Source: Calothrix sp. NIES-4105
Lineage (GTDB): Bacteria > Cyanobacteriota > Cyanobacteriia > Cyanobacteriales > Nostocaceae
DNA: 64,000 nucleotides
NCBI RefSeq assembly: GCF_002368415.1
Contig: NZ_AP018290.1
Location: 9,911,717-9,975,716, forward strand
Direction of reading: 5' to 3'
Made by a program: the position numbers and the translations under genes. Positions 15,719-24,092 of this stretch are shown piece after piece. Positions within the stretch are counted from its first letter, which is position 1, and each line of letters begins with the position of its first letter. Below the pieces are notes generated by a model. That model was not told the DNA's origin. It searched no databases and was given only the letters and a program-made list of their open reading frames with translations.

Positions 15719-18658
15719 ATGACAAAACCAGAAAAACAAAGAATGGCGCCCATCAACGAAATATACAACCGTATAATATGGGACGAACGCCTCAACAGCA
15801 GCACCTTCATCGCAGCATACACAGAACGCATGTCATCAGACGGAATGCGAGAAAAACCCTTAGCACAATGGGCACCCGACGGAGACATCCCCTGGCACCG
15901 CATCCGCTATATTCGCTGTGGAAATATTATAGTCTGGGATAGAGAAAAGCATATAGACCTGATATCAACCGGACAATTACCCCCTACAGCATGGAAAAGC
16001 AACACAACACAAACACACATACATACTGAAATAGAGGCGCCTATCTTCAACCCTAGACCCGTTTATAAACATAACATCCAAGGCTGGATAGCAAACGAAG
16101 ACGTATTAAAAGACACCAAAATCAACACACTTACAGTTGCAACTTTCAACGTACTTTTCAACCTGTACGAAACCGAGAAAATTCAAACAGAAAAACGATT
16201 ACCTGCCATTTTTGAGCAGTTACGTCAATGCAAAGCAGATATTATTGCCATTCAAGAAGCAACACCACAGTTTGTTGAATCACTGCTATCACAGAATTGG
16301 ATACAAAAATATTACATTTCCGAATCACATACTGCTGAAACAGTAAAACCCTATGGAAACTTATTGTTATCACGCTTCCCATTTGAATTAGCTGAACATA
16401 AGTTTTCTGGCGCCAAACATGTATTAGTAGGGACATGGCAAATTAACGGTAAACTATTACATGTAGCAGTAGTACATTTAACTAGTAACCGTGCGGAAAA
16501 TGCTGTAGAGAAACGCGCGCATCAGCTATCAACATTACTTGCATACCTACAAAACTATGAAGACAGTTTGATTGTTGGTGATTTTAATACACGAGGTAAC
16601 GAACAAAGAGATATCTTAACAAAAGCTGGTTTTGTAGACGTTTGGCAAAAACTACATCCTTATGAAGCAGGTTATACCTTTGACCCAGACTGTAACCCTT
16701 TAGCAGCATTGTTAAGTCTTAGTGGCAAACCTGGAAGGTTAGACAGAATTTTACAACGAGGTGATTACATCCCACAATCAATCTTACTATTTGCTTGCAC
16801 ACCTATAAATGCTCAAGAAGGACTTTACCCATCCGACCATTTTGGAGTGCGTGCAGTTTTCAATACTAATATAGAGGCGCCAACAAACCCAGATAAAATG
16901 AACCTAACCTCAGTTCGTCCAATTTATCAAAGCGCAATAGTCATAATTCCACCAAATGACGTTTTGCCTGCTATTCAGGAAATACGCCAAAAATATGATG
17001 CCAGATTTGAGCGCTGGATGCCACATATAAATCTGATATATGGCTTTTTACCAGAATCTTATTTTGAGCAAGCTATAGAAATAATCTCACCTGTACTATC
17101 AAAGCTAGAACCATTTACAGTTACATTAACCGAGTTTGGCACATTTACCCACCGTAAAAGTTGTACTGCTTGGTTACGTCCTGTTGCAGAACCTGTAGAG
17201 ACGCGACATGTCGCGTCTCTACAGGTTCTGCAAAGTGTTTTACAAAATCTATTTCCACAATGCGACGAACAAAGCAAAAAATCTAGCACAGGTTTTACAC
17301 CTCACCTAAGTGTTGGACAGTTTCCCAACCCAGAAACCGCATATTCAACTTTACCTCAATGGCGCCCTTATAGTTTTACAGTTGATTCAGTAGCTTTAAT
17401 TAGTCGTCGAGGTGATAAACCATTTGAAATCAAACATATTGTACATTTGGGAGGAGAATTACAACAAATAATCAACCAATTACAACCCGAATTAACCCAA
17501 GAGCAGCAATTACGCCGTCAAACTATAATAGAAATCATCAAACAAGCTTGTGCAGAATGTTTAGGTACCACACCAACGCTACATTTACTAGGTTCCGCGC
17601 GTTTAGGTGTTCAAACTCCGCAAAGTGATATAGATATAGTTTGTGAAATTCCCGGTTACATAGCTGGTGAAACATTTCTTCACAACGTCCAGCAACATTT
17701 ACAAGACTTGTGCGAATCTTCCCAAGTAGTGCTTGACGCGCGTGTTCCTGTACTACGCTTAAAAATAGAGACAATATCTATAGATTTACTATACGTGCGC
17801 TATGAAAACACAGCACATTCGAGCGAACGTAGAATAGACTCAACCAGTCTTAAAGCTATTATTGGTTGCTGGGAAGCAGATTTAATTATAGATACTGTCT
17901 CAAAATATGTGTCATTTGATTTATTCAAAATTTTACTACGAGCAGTAAAAGCATGGGCAAAATGTCGCTGTATCTATGGTAATGCTTGGGGTTTCCTTGG
18001 TGGTTTCTCCTGGGTTATATTAACAGCTTGGAGTTGCACTTCTTACAATCAAGCTTCGGATAATATCGAATTGATGCTAGCTCACTTCTTCCAGATGTTA
18101 AACCAACACGACTGGAAGCAACCTATTTCTCTTACAGAAGCAGGTCAGCAATATGAAGTGCAATTACCTCGTGACTGGTTGCCTATAATTACATCTATAG
18201 AACCATGTCAAAATACCGCGCGTAACGTCACCCCTTCCACATCACATATATTGCGTGCAGAATTTCAAAGAGGCGCCGAACTAACCAAGCCAATATTAAA
18301 TGCTGGTACAATTAACTGGGTATCTTTATTTGAACCAGTTAATTTACAAGCAGAATACAATACCTTTTTAGAAATCACAGTAACTAACTCAAACCCACAA
18401 GAGTTAGAAAAACATTGCAGTATATTAGAAGGTTATATTATTGGCTTAATCATCAAACTCGAACAACTCGACATCTTAGTTCGACCTAGCACCAAACTTG
18501 ATAAAATTAAAGATGGCGCCAGTCTAACACTAGCATTACATCTTCCCCAGAACTATGATATCAAAGCAGTAGAGCAACTTGCATCAGATTTTCTATCGCA
18601 AAGAAACCAAGTTTCTTCTACACTCGGTTTCTCACTGAACACGAATCAACTCAAATAG
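15719..18658 (+). CDS. 979-residue RNA-repair fusion: DUF504, EEP nuclease/phosphatase, 2H phosphoesterase, nucleotidyltransferase/poly(A)-polymerase-like
   Basis: Domains in order: residues ~10-95 DUF504/MJ1316-type (IYNRIIWDERLNSSTFIAAY, IPWHRIRYIRCG), proposed to recognise cyclic RNA ends; ~137-380 endonuclease/exonuclease/phosphatase (TVATFNVLF, IIAIQEA, VGDFNTRG, PSDHFGVRA); ~400-585 2H/LigT-like phosphoesterase (PHINLIYGF, TPHLSVGQF); ~600-700 nucleotidyltransferase (LLGSARLGVQTPQSDIDIV); ~730-970 poly(A)-polymerase central and C-terminal-like region (AWGFLGGFSWVILTAWS). It lies 64 bp after the HD-kinase gene. A perfect 50-bp palindrome interrupts the 2H domain in frame. Together these suggest a full set of RNA-end processing activities in one protein. 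Confidence 0.85.
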   Translation: MTKPEKQRMAPINEIYNRIIWDERLNSSTFIAAYTERMSSDGMREKPLAQWAPDGDIPWHRIRYIRCGNIIVWDREKHIDLISTGQLPPTAWKSNTTQTHIHTEIEAPIFNPRPVYKHNIQGWIANEDVLKDTKINTLTVATFNVLFNLYETEKIQTEKRLPAIFEQLRQCKADIIAIQEATPQFVESLLSQNWIQKYYISESHTAETVKPYGNLLLSRFPFELAEHKFSGAKHVLVGTWQINGKLLHVAVVHLTSNRAENAVEKRAHQLSTLLAYLQNYEDSLIVGDFNTRGNEQRDILTKAGFVDVWQKLHPYEAGYTFDPDCNPLAALLSLSGKPGRLDRILQRGDYIPQSILLFACTPINAQEGLYPSDHFGVRAVFNTNIEAPTNPDKMNLTSVRPIYQSAIVIIPPNDVLPAIQEIRQKYDARFERWMPHINLIYGFLPESYFEQAIEIISPVLSKLEPFTVTLTEFGTFTHRKSCTAWLRPVAEPVETRHVASLQVLQSVLQNLFPQCDEQSKKSSTGFTPHLSVGQFPNPETAYSTLPQWRPYSFTVDSVALISRRGDKPFEIKHIVHLGGELQQIINQLQPELTQEQQLRRQTIIEIIKQACAECLGTTPTLHLLGSARLGVQTPQSDIDIVCEIPGYIAGETFLHNVQQHLQDLCESSQVVLDARVPVLRLKIETISIDLLYVRYENTAHSSERRIDSTSLKAIIGCWEADLIIDTVSKYVSFDLFKILLRAVKAWAKCRCIYGNAWGFLGGFSWVILTAWSCTSYNQASDNIELMLAHFFQMLNQHDWKQPISLTEAGQQYEVQLPRDWLPIITSIEPCQNTARNVTPSTSHILRAEFQRGAELTKPILNAGTINWVSLFEPVNLQAEYNTFLEITVTNSNPQELEKHCSILEGYIIGLIIKLEQLDILVRPSTKLDKIKDGASLTLALHLPQNYDIKAVEQLASDFLSQRNQVSSTLGFSLNTNQLK
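17184..17233. repeat. Perfect 50-bp palindrome inside the RNA-repair fusion gene
   Basis: The two 25-base halves (TTGCAGAACCTGTAGAGACG continuing CGACA, and its exact complement) are perfectly self-complementary about 17208/17209. The core GTAGAGACGCGACA/TGTCGCGTCTCTAC is an interspersed repeat, also at 19156-19185 and as a half copy near 36640. It is translated in frame as AEPVETRHVASLQVLQ between the two 2H motifs. Confidence 0.9.
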
Positions 18659-18691
18659 CTAATTTATAAAGTTGAAAAAGGAGACAATAAA

Positions 18692-19144
18692 ATGTTAGAT
18701 TTCAATCGAATAGAAAATTGGCGAAGTGAAGAAATGGGAGAAGTCAGAGTTCAAGTTAAGCTAACTAACGTCATTGATGAGGAACTGGTAAGTCGTGGAC
18801 TACTTAATCCCAACCAGTTACGTTACTACGAAACAGAAGCGTTGATAGATACAGGTGCAGTACGTACTGTTATTTCAATGCAAATAGCACAACAACTCGG
18901 TTTACGGATTCGTGGTCAGCAACTAGCAAAGTACGCAGACGGAAGACAAGAAATGGTTGGACTAGGTGGGCCTATTTTAATTGAAATAGAAGGACGAGTA
19001 ACAGCAGAACTTGTATTAGTTACAGGAGATGACGTGTTAATTGGTCAAACTGTATTGGAAGAATTGGATTTACTCGTGGATTGTAAAAACCATCGTTTAA
19101 TTCCAAATCCTAAAAATCCTGATGCTCCTGTCTTTCGTATATAA
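18692..19144 (+). CDS. Clan AA (retropepsin-like) aspartic protease
   Basis: A 150-residue single-domain protein with the active-site motif EALIDTGAVRTVIS (Asp in D-T-G-A), a flap-like GRQEMVGLGGP and the hydrophobic-hydrophobic-Gly-like end DVLIGQTVLEELDLLVD. Such small aspartic proteases act as dimers and are common in cyanobacteria, often with unknown targets. The ATG at 18692 is preceded by AAAGGAGACAATAAA, a good ribosome site. It starts 33 bp after the RNA-repair fusion and reads in the same direction, so co-transcription is likely. Confidence 0.8.
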   Translation: MLDFNRIENWRSEEMGEVRVQVKLTNVIDEELVSRGLLNPNQLRYYETEALIDTGAVRTVISMQIAQQLGLRIRGQQLAKYADGRQEMVGLGGPILIEIEGRVTAELVLVTGDDVLIGQTVLEELDLLVDCKNHRLIPNPKNPDAPVFRI

Positions 19145-19155
19145 AACGGTTATGT

Positions 19156-19185
19156 TGTAGAGACGCGACATGTCACGTCTCTACA
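19156..19185. repeat. GTAGAGACGCGACA palindrome between convergent genes
   Basis: TGTAGAGACGCGACA faces TGTCACGTCTCTACA with one mismatch and no loop. It lies between the protease gene and a convergent gene and could serve as a terminator for both. Same family as the in-gene palindrome at 17184. Confidence 0.75.
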
Positions 19186-19196
19186 TGTACACATTT

Positions 19197-19715
19197 TCAT
19201 GACCGTACATCAATAACGGTAGCTCTCGTCAAATAATTAAAACCCTCAATTTCAGCAGGTGTACCAATCTTTAACCGACTTTTACCCAAATATAATCCTT
19301 TATCTTGGATATTAGCTTGACCCGTCAAAGTAATTAAAATATCCATCCTAAAGTTTTGCTTCGGGTCGGGTAACTCCTTAACTGAACCATCGGGTTGTGG
19401 TACAGAAATAGTTATCGGTATTTGTTTGACAGATTTAATATTTATCTTACCTTCGGGTTGATTTTTAAGCGTGATATTAGTTTCAGTACCAGCTTTTAGT
19501 CCTTGCTCAAGAAAACTTTTAGGGTTACGAACACTCAAACCTTGCACAAATAAGTCAATTTCTACTGGTTTTGAAGTCGGTTGAGCTAAACTAGAAGGTG
19601 GATAACAAAAAATACTTACGTTAGTAAGTAAACTTACAAGTACAAGGCGCCTACTAAAAGATGATAGTTTTATAATCAAGCTTCTCAAGCGACTCTTAAA
19701 ATTCAAGTTTACCAT
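19197..19715 (-). CDS. DUF4330-like exported protein
   Basis: A 172-residue protein with a basic N-terminus (KSRLRSLIIKLSSFSRRLVL) and a hydrophobic segment ending near SSLAQPTSK, resembling a signal peptide or anchor with possible cleavage after A-Q. The mature part is strand-rich with EIDLFVQGLSV and KIGTPAEIEGFNYLTRATVI, features I associate with the cyanobacterial DUF4330 family. Function unknown; probably periplasmic. It stands alone between convergent and same-strand neighbours. Confidence 0.65.
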   Translation of the reverse strand: MVNLNFKSRLRSLIIKLSSFSRRLVLVSLLTNVSIFCYPPSSLAQPTSKPVEIDLFVQGLSVRNPKSFLEQGLKAGTETNITLKNQPEGKINIKSVKQIPITISVPQPDGSVKELPDPKQNFRMDILITLTGQANIQDKGLYLGKSRLKIGTPAEIEGFNYLTRATVIDVRS

Positions 19716-19800
19716 TCTAATAAGTGCCTAATTATGCAAACTGAACAAGTCGTAACACCTATTTACAGATGCTACGTTTATTAATACTAACCTGTATTAA

Positions 19801-20295
19801 CTAAACTATCTCAAACTCAGTTTGATGACTCTTAAGGAAACTATGAGTGTAATGGTCAACAATGTTCGTATCACTCAATTCTAAATTATAAAAATCTACA
19901 CTATCATGCTCAAAGTACGGCCCAGCGTGCCAAGTTCCCACATTCAACTTGATAAAACAGTTGCCAGGAATGCGAAATGCTTTCATAGACGCTAAGTCTG
20001 GTTCATTAACTTTATCATCTGGTGGACATACAGCAATTAACCAGTCTTTTCCTTCCAAAGAACCTAAACACTGCGTACATTGACTATGACGAGTAATATA
20101 GTAAAACTTATTACCCCGTTTAGTTAAACGCATTATATAAAAGCGTGGTATCCCTTTATTTAAAATTAATTGAGCATCTTCGCTATCAAAGGTTTTACCA
20201 TCTTTACTTGCGAAAATGACTTGTCCGTAGTCACTAAAATTTTCTGGTGTAATTAACTCTGCTTTGATTTGCTGTACAGTTTTTGATGGCGCCAT
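19801..20295 (-). CDS. Ureidoglycolate lyase family protein (AllA-like)
   Basis: A 164-residue cupin-fold protein. Family features include ELITPENFSDYGQVI near the N-terminus, the central MRLTKRGNKFYYITRHSQCT strand pair with FGSLEG-like CLGSLEGKDWLIAVCPP, and the C-terminal LNVGTWHAGPYF. Enzymes of this family cleave ureidoglycolate to glyoxylate and urea in purine/allantoin breakdown. It fits the nucleobase theme of the region: a nucleoside ABC transporter starts 0.9 kb away and a uracil catabolic cluster follows. No other allantoin genes are in the window. GGCGCC overlaps the start codon. Confidence 0.8.
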   Translation of the reverse strand: MAPSKTVQQIKAELITPENFSDYGQVIFASKDGKTFDSEDAQLILNKGIPRFYIMRLTKRGNKFYYITRHSQCTQCLGSLEGKDWLIAVCPPDDKVNEPDLASMKAFRIPGNCFIKLNVGTWHAGPYFEHDSVDFYNLELSDTNIVDHYTHSFLKSHQTEFEIV

Positions 20296-20405
20296 AATTC
20301 TTTATTACTCTTACTTTCTTTCTCTGCGCTCTCTGTGTCTGGAGTAGTAATATCTTTTTACTACAGAGGCACAGAGTACACAGAGTATAAATTTATAATA
20401 TCTCG

Positions 20406-20852
20406 TTAAAGTTCTGCTTCTTTTGACTTAGGAAGAAACTGCTTAGGAATAATCGATGCTTGCTTGGATGGGTCATCCGAAGGCTTAGTATACCATAACG
20501 CCCAGGCAAATAATACAAATTGCAGCGGCAGTCTAATGGCATGAAACCAATTATTCGTAGGAATGAAATCATTAATTTTAATATGGTTGATTGCCATATT
20601 GATATTAGAAGGATAAACTGCAATGAATAGTGCAAATAAACCCCATGCTGCTGCTTGACTGACGGGTGGTACAAGTAAACCAATTCCACCTAAGATTTCA
20701 AAAAACCCACTCAAGTACACCCAAAAATCAGGGTTTGGAAGTTGGGGTGGAACTATTCGCGCGTATGGTTCCACCGCAGTAAAGTGCGTTATCCCTACAA
20801 TAATGATAGCTATAGCGAGGATTACCCGTAAAAGTTCTTTTCTGTTATTCAT
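20406..20852 (-). CDS. DoxX-like membrane protein
   Basis: A 148-residue protein with four hydrophobic helices and the DoxX-type motifs GITHFTAVEPYARIVPPQLP and LSGFFEILGGIGLLVPP. DoxX relatives are quinone-linked or redox membrane proteins; the exact role is unknown. I choose ATG 20852 with GGAGC just upstream; a longer frame to 20894 lacks a ribosome site. It precedes the ureidoglycolate lyase gene on the same strand, with a repeat-bearing gap of ~110 bp between them. Confidence 0.8.
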   Translation of the reverse strand: MNNRKELLRVILAIAIIIVGITHFTAVEPYARIVPPQLPNPDFWVYLSGFFEILGGIGLLVPPVSQAAAWGLFALFIAVYPSNINMAINHIKINDFIPTNNWFHAIRLPLQFVLFAWALWYTKPSDDPSKQASIIPKQFLPKSKEAEL

Positions 20853-20945
20853 GCTCCTGGCGCCAAATATATATATATAGATGAATTTCTTCATTTTGGC
20901 GACAAGCGTGTAAACATGTCGTCAGTCAAAAGTAGGGTGCGTGAC

Positions 20946-21161
20946 GCGACGAGAAATTTTGACTCAATATTAGGGACTTATAGCGTCACGCACCAAAAAG
21001 CGACGAGAAATTTTGACTCAATATTAGGGACTTATAGCGTCACGCACCAAAAAGCGACGAGAAATTTTGACTCAATATTAGGGACTTATAGCGTCACGCA
21101 CCAAAAAGCGACGAGAAATTTTGACTCAATATTAGGGACTTATAGCGTCACGCACCAAAAA
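20946..21161. repeat. Four perfect tandem copies of a 54-bp unit
   Basis: Unit begins GCGACGAGAAATTTTGACTC and ends GCGTCACGCACCAAAAA; copies start at 20946, 21000, 21054 and 21108 and are identical. The preceding TAGGGTGCGTGACGC is complementary to GCGTCACGCACC in each unit, so alternative hairpins can form. The reading frame through it (18-residue repeat) has no gene-like start context. It lies directly upstream of the ABC transporter operon. Confidence 0.9.
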
Positions 21162-21223
21162 GCGCGCATGTGACACAAAATACATATTAAATTAGTTAGA
21201 ACACAACATATTAGAGTTTATCA

Positions 21224-22219
21224 ATGAGCGCGAATTTAAATAGACGTAAATTTCTTATATATACTTCAGCAATCGTTAGTGGTAGCTTAATTCCTATAGC
21301 TTGCAGCAATAACCAAACACCACCCACCACAAATAGTAGTAGTGCTTTTAAAATAGCCATCGCACTTCCGGGAGTCATTAGCGATAAAGCTTGGAACCAG
21401 TCTGGATATGAAGGAGTACAGCTGGCAAAACAAAAGTTAGGAGTAGAAACCGCTCATGTTGAAAAAGTAGCCCAAGCTGACCAAACTGAAGTACTATCAG
21501 ACTTCGCGCGTCGTGGTTATAATTTAGTCATTGCTCACGGTGGACAATTTGACGCTGCACTTCAACAAATAGCACCTCAGTTTCCCAATACATTTTTTAT
21601 TGGTGTTAATGGTAACGTCTTCGGCGCCAATATTGCTTCATTAAGAATAAACCATTTACAAGCAAGCTATTTATGTGGCATCATCGCCGCAGCTATGACA
21701 AAATCGAATAAGCTTGCTTATATAGCAGGACAAAAGTTTCAAGCCACACAAGAAGAGTTACGTGGGTTTGAACTAGGCGCCAAGTCAATTAAAAAAGATG
21801 TTCAAATAACTTCGACTTTTACAGGTGACTGGAATGATGTTGCTAAAGCTAAAGAAGCTACACTCGCTTTAATTTCTACAGGTGCCGATGTCATCTACCA
21901 ATGGTTAGATAGTGCTTCTGCTGCTGTATTGCAAACTGCTAGTGATAAAGGAGTATATGCGTTTGGTAATACAACAGACCAGTCAGATATAGCACCACTC
22001 GCTGTTTTAACTAGTGCAGTCAAACATCTTGATGTAGCAATTACATATTTAGCAGAACTCGCACAGAAGAAAGAAATTAAAGGGCAAGTTTATAAGCTTG
22101 GTTTGGAAAGACCTGATATTTTAACTTTAGGTAAGTTTAGCAATGCTGTACCGCAACCAGTGCAAAAACAAGTATTGGATACAAAACAACAAATTATAGA
22201 TAAAAAAATTAATTTATAA
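21224..22219 (+). CDS. BMP-family ABC transporter substrate-binding lipoprotein
   Basis: A 331-residue periplasmic-binding protein. The N-terminus has twin arginines (LNRRKFLIY) and a lipobox with Cys27 (LIPIAC), so it is a lipoprotein, possibly exported by Tat. The body matches the basic membrane protein/PnrA family: FKIAIALPGVISDKAWNQSG, YNLVIAHGGQFDAAL, FIGVNG, GADVIYQWLDSAS and YAFGNTTDQS. Family members capture purine or pyrimidine nucleosides. It heads an operon: the ATPase gene starts two bases after its stop, followed by two permeases. Confidence 0.9.
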   Translation: MSANLNRRKFLIYTSAIVSGSLIPIACSNNQTPPTTNSSSAFKIAIALPGVISDKAWNQSGYEGVQLAKQKLGVETAHVEKVAQADQTEVLSDFARRGYNLVIAHGGQFDAALQQIAPQFPNTFFIGVNGNVFGANIASLRINHLQASYLCGIIAAAMTKSNKLAYIAGQKFQATQEELRGFELGAKSIKKDVQITSTFTGDWNDVAKAKEATLALISTGADVIYQWLDSASAAVLQTASDKGVYAFGNTTDQSDIAPLAVLTSAVKHLDVAITYLAELAQKKEIKGQVYKLGLERPDILTLGKFSNAVPQPVQKQVLDTKQQIIDKKINL

Positions 22220-22221
22220 TT

Positions 22222-23676
22222 ATGTCATATTTACAGTTAGAGAATATTACTAAAAAATTCGGTGCCTTTACTGCTAACGATAATATAAATATTTCTATCG
22301 AGGCTGGAACTATTCACGCTATTCTGGGGGAGAATGGCGCCGGAAAATCAACTTTAATGAATATTATCAGTGGATTATACCAGCCAGATAGCGGAGAAAT
22401 ATATTTAGAAGAACAACCTGTTAAAATTACTTCATCTCTCGCAGCAATAAAGCTTGGTATCGGCATGATACATCAGCATTTTATGCTTGTACCACAATTT
22501 ACTGTGACTGAAAATATTATTCTTGGTACGGGTAAAGGCATAAATTTAAATATACGTCAAAAACAAGCTGAAATCAAAGCTTTATCTCAAGCGTATAATT
22601 TAGAAATTGACCCTACAGCTAAAGTTGAAGATTTACCTGTAGGAATGCAGCAACGTGTAGAAATTATCAAAGTGTTGTACCGTCAAGCTAAATTATTGAT
22701 TCTTGATGAACCTACGGCTGTTTTAACTCCACTCGAAGTTCAATCATTATTTACAATTCTTCGTCAACTTACTGCGCGCGGGCATACTATTATTTTTATT
22801 AGTCACAAATTAGAAGAAGTAATAAAGTGTGATGCTGTAACGGTGCTGCGAAGAGGAAAGGTAGTAGCTACAACTACAACACAGCAAACTACACCACAAC
22901 AACTTGCTGAATTAATGGTTGGGCGCTCCTTTACTTTACATCTTAACAAAAAACCTGTTGCTAAAGGTGAAGTAGTGTTATCGGTGAAGAATTTACATGT
23001 TAAGGATAATAGAGGTGTTGCGGTAGTTAAAAATATCTCTTTTGAACTTCATGCAGGGGAAGTTTTGGGTGTTGCTGGTGTTGATGGTAATGGACAGCGT
23101 GAGTTAGCAGATGCTATTTACCTCTCCCCCAACCCCTTTCCTAAAAAGGAGAGGGGGGTAAGAGGAGTGGGTTATATTCCAGAGGATAGGCAGAAAACGG
23201 GTTTGATACTAAAATTTAATATTGCTCAAAATTTGATTTTGAAAGCTTTTAAAAATCCGCCGTTTTCTCGTCGTGGTTTATTACAGCAAGAAGTAATTAA
23301 AAGAAATGCTGTGTCTGCTATGGAAGAGTTTGATATTCGGGCGCCAGATGTTAATGTGGAAGTTAGTCAGCTTTCTGGTGGCAACCAGCAAAAAATAGTG
23401 TTAGCGCGCGAATTAGCAGGAGAACCCTCTTTAATTATAGCTATGCAACCAACGCGCGGGTTAGATGTTGGCGCAATTGAAGCAGTACAGCAAAGATTAC
23501 TCGCACAAAGAGAACGTGGTGCAGCAATTTTGTATATTTCAACCGAGTTGGAAGAAGTGATGGATATGAGTGACAGAATTGCTGTAATGTACAAAGGCGA
23601 GTTTGTTGATATATTGGATGCAAATAGTGCAACAGTAGAAGAAATTGGTTTGCTCATGGGAGGGGGAAAACGATAA
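22222..23676 (+). CDS. Nucleoside-type ABC transporter ATP-binding protein (two NBDs)
   Basis: A 484-residue protein with two fused nucleotide-binding domains, as in YufO/NupA. NBD1 is canonical: GENGAGKSTLMNI, VGMQQRVEI and LLILDEPTAVLTP. NBD2 is the usual degenerate partner: GVDGNGQREL, LSGGNQQKIVLAREL and AMQPTRGLDVGAI. Between the NBD2 P-loop-like motif and GYIPEDRQ, where relatives carry ~30 residues, this protein has LSPNPFPKKERGVRG encoded by an interspersed hairpin repeat. It overlaps the operon logic: start two bases after the lipoprotein gene; permeases follow after a ~0.4-kb repeat-bearing gap. Confidence 0.9.
   Translation: MSYLQLENITKKFGAFTANDNINISIEAGTIHAILGENGAGKSTLMNIISGLYQPDSGEIYLEEQPVKITSSLAAIKLGIGMIHQHFMLVPQFTVTENIILGTGKGINLNIRQKQAEIKALSQAYNLEIDPTAKVEDLPVGMQQRVEIIKVLYRQAKLLILDEPTAVLTPLEVQSLFTILRQLTARGHTIIFISHKLEEVIKCDAVTVLRRGKVVATTTTQQTTPQQLAELMVGRSFTLHLNKKPVAKGEVVLSVKNLHVKDNRGVAVVKNISFELHAGEVLGVAGVDGNGQRELADAIYLSPNPFPKKERGVRGVGYIPEDRQKTGLILKFNIAQNLILKAFKNPPFSRRGLLQQEVIKRNAVSAMEEFDIRAPDVNVEVSQLSGGNQQKIVLARELAGEPSLIIAMQPTRGLDVGAIEAVQQRLLAQRERGAAILYISTELEEVMDMSDRIAVMYKGEFVDILDANSATVEEIGLLMGGGKR
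23121..23165. repeat. In-gene hairpin repeat (CTCTCCCCCAACCCC type)
   Basis: CCTCTCCCCCAACCCCTTTC, then CTAAAAAGGAGAGGGGGGTAAGAGG: an inverted repeat of the common cyanobacterial CTCTCCCC...GGGGAGAG kind, read in frame inside the ABC ATPase gene. A C-rich relative lies in the intergenic region near 14001-14016. Confidence 0.8.
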
Positions 23677-23679
23677 ATT

Positions 23680-23805
23680 ATGGGAATCACATTACAGTTT
23701 AAACAAGTTTCTCCGTATTTATTGAATAAGCTCAAAGAATATCCTGATTTTACTGGCATAAAGGTAGTGGTCTATGTCAATAGTTTTGGTAGGTTCGCTT
23801 CTTAA
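23680..23805 (+). pseudogene. Truncated DUF1877-like gene
   Basis: Starting four bases after the ATPase stop, the frame reads MGITLQFKQVSPYLLNKLKE, then YPDFTGIKVVVYVNSFGRFA and a stop: 41 residues. The opening resembles the start of DUF1877/YfbM proteins (~150-160 residues); the rest is missing and the following bases are repeats. Probably a 5' remnant brought in with the repeats that split the transporter operon. Confidence 0.5.
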
Positions 23806-23857
23806 TAATTCTTACGAGTGTGTCCTTTGTGTCTTTGTGGTTTATTCTTCCAACCGT

Positions 23858-23905
23858 CCAAATTTAATGACATGAACTACTACTGGTTCATGTCATTAAA
23901 TTTGG
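23858..23905. repeat. Perfect 20-bp inverted repeat in the transporter operon gap
   Basis: CCAAATTTAATGACATGAAC is followed after 8 bases by its exact complement GTTCATGTCATTAAATTTGG. A degenerate half (AAATTAATGACATAAACC) recurs at 24024. Flanking it are CTTTGTGTCTTTGTGGTT-type repeats. No U-run follows, so a terminator role is not clear; it may reduce expression of the permeases. Confidence 0.8.
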
Positions 23906-24092
23906 TGTGTTATGGGGGGTATAATTTCTTCTTCGTGTCCTTTGTGGTTTATGTTTTCCTCTGTGCCCTAGAAGTCTCTGTGGTCAAAAACATTACTCCA
24001 CAGGTAAAACGCAACTTATTAAAATTAATGACATAAACCAGTTGTAATTATCAAATATTTATGGTGGGCAGTGCCCACCCTACAAATACTTT

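Noticed and set aside
20916-21173. Open frame of 85 residues with an 18-residue repeat
   Set aside because: It exists only because the 54-bp repeat unit is a multiple of three and lacks stops; no ribosome site and no similarity to a known repeat protein.
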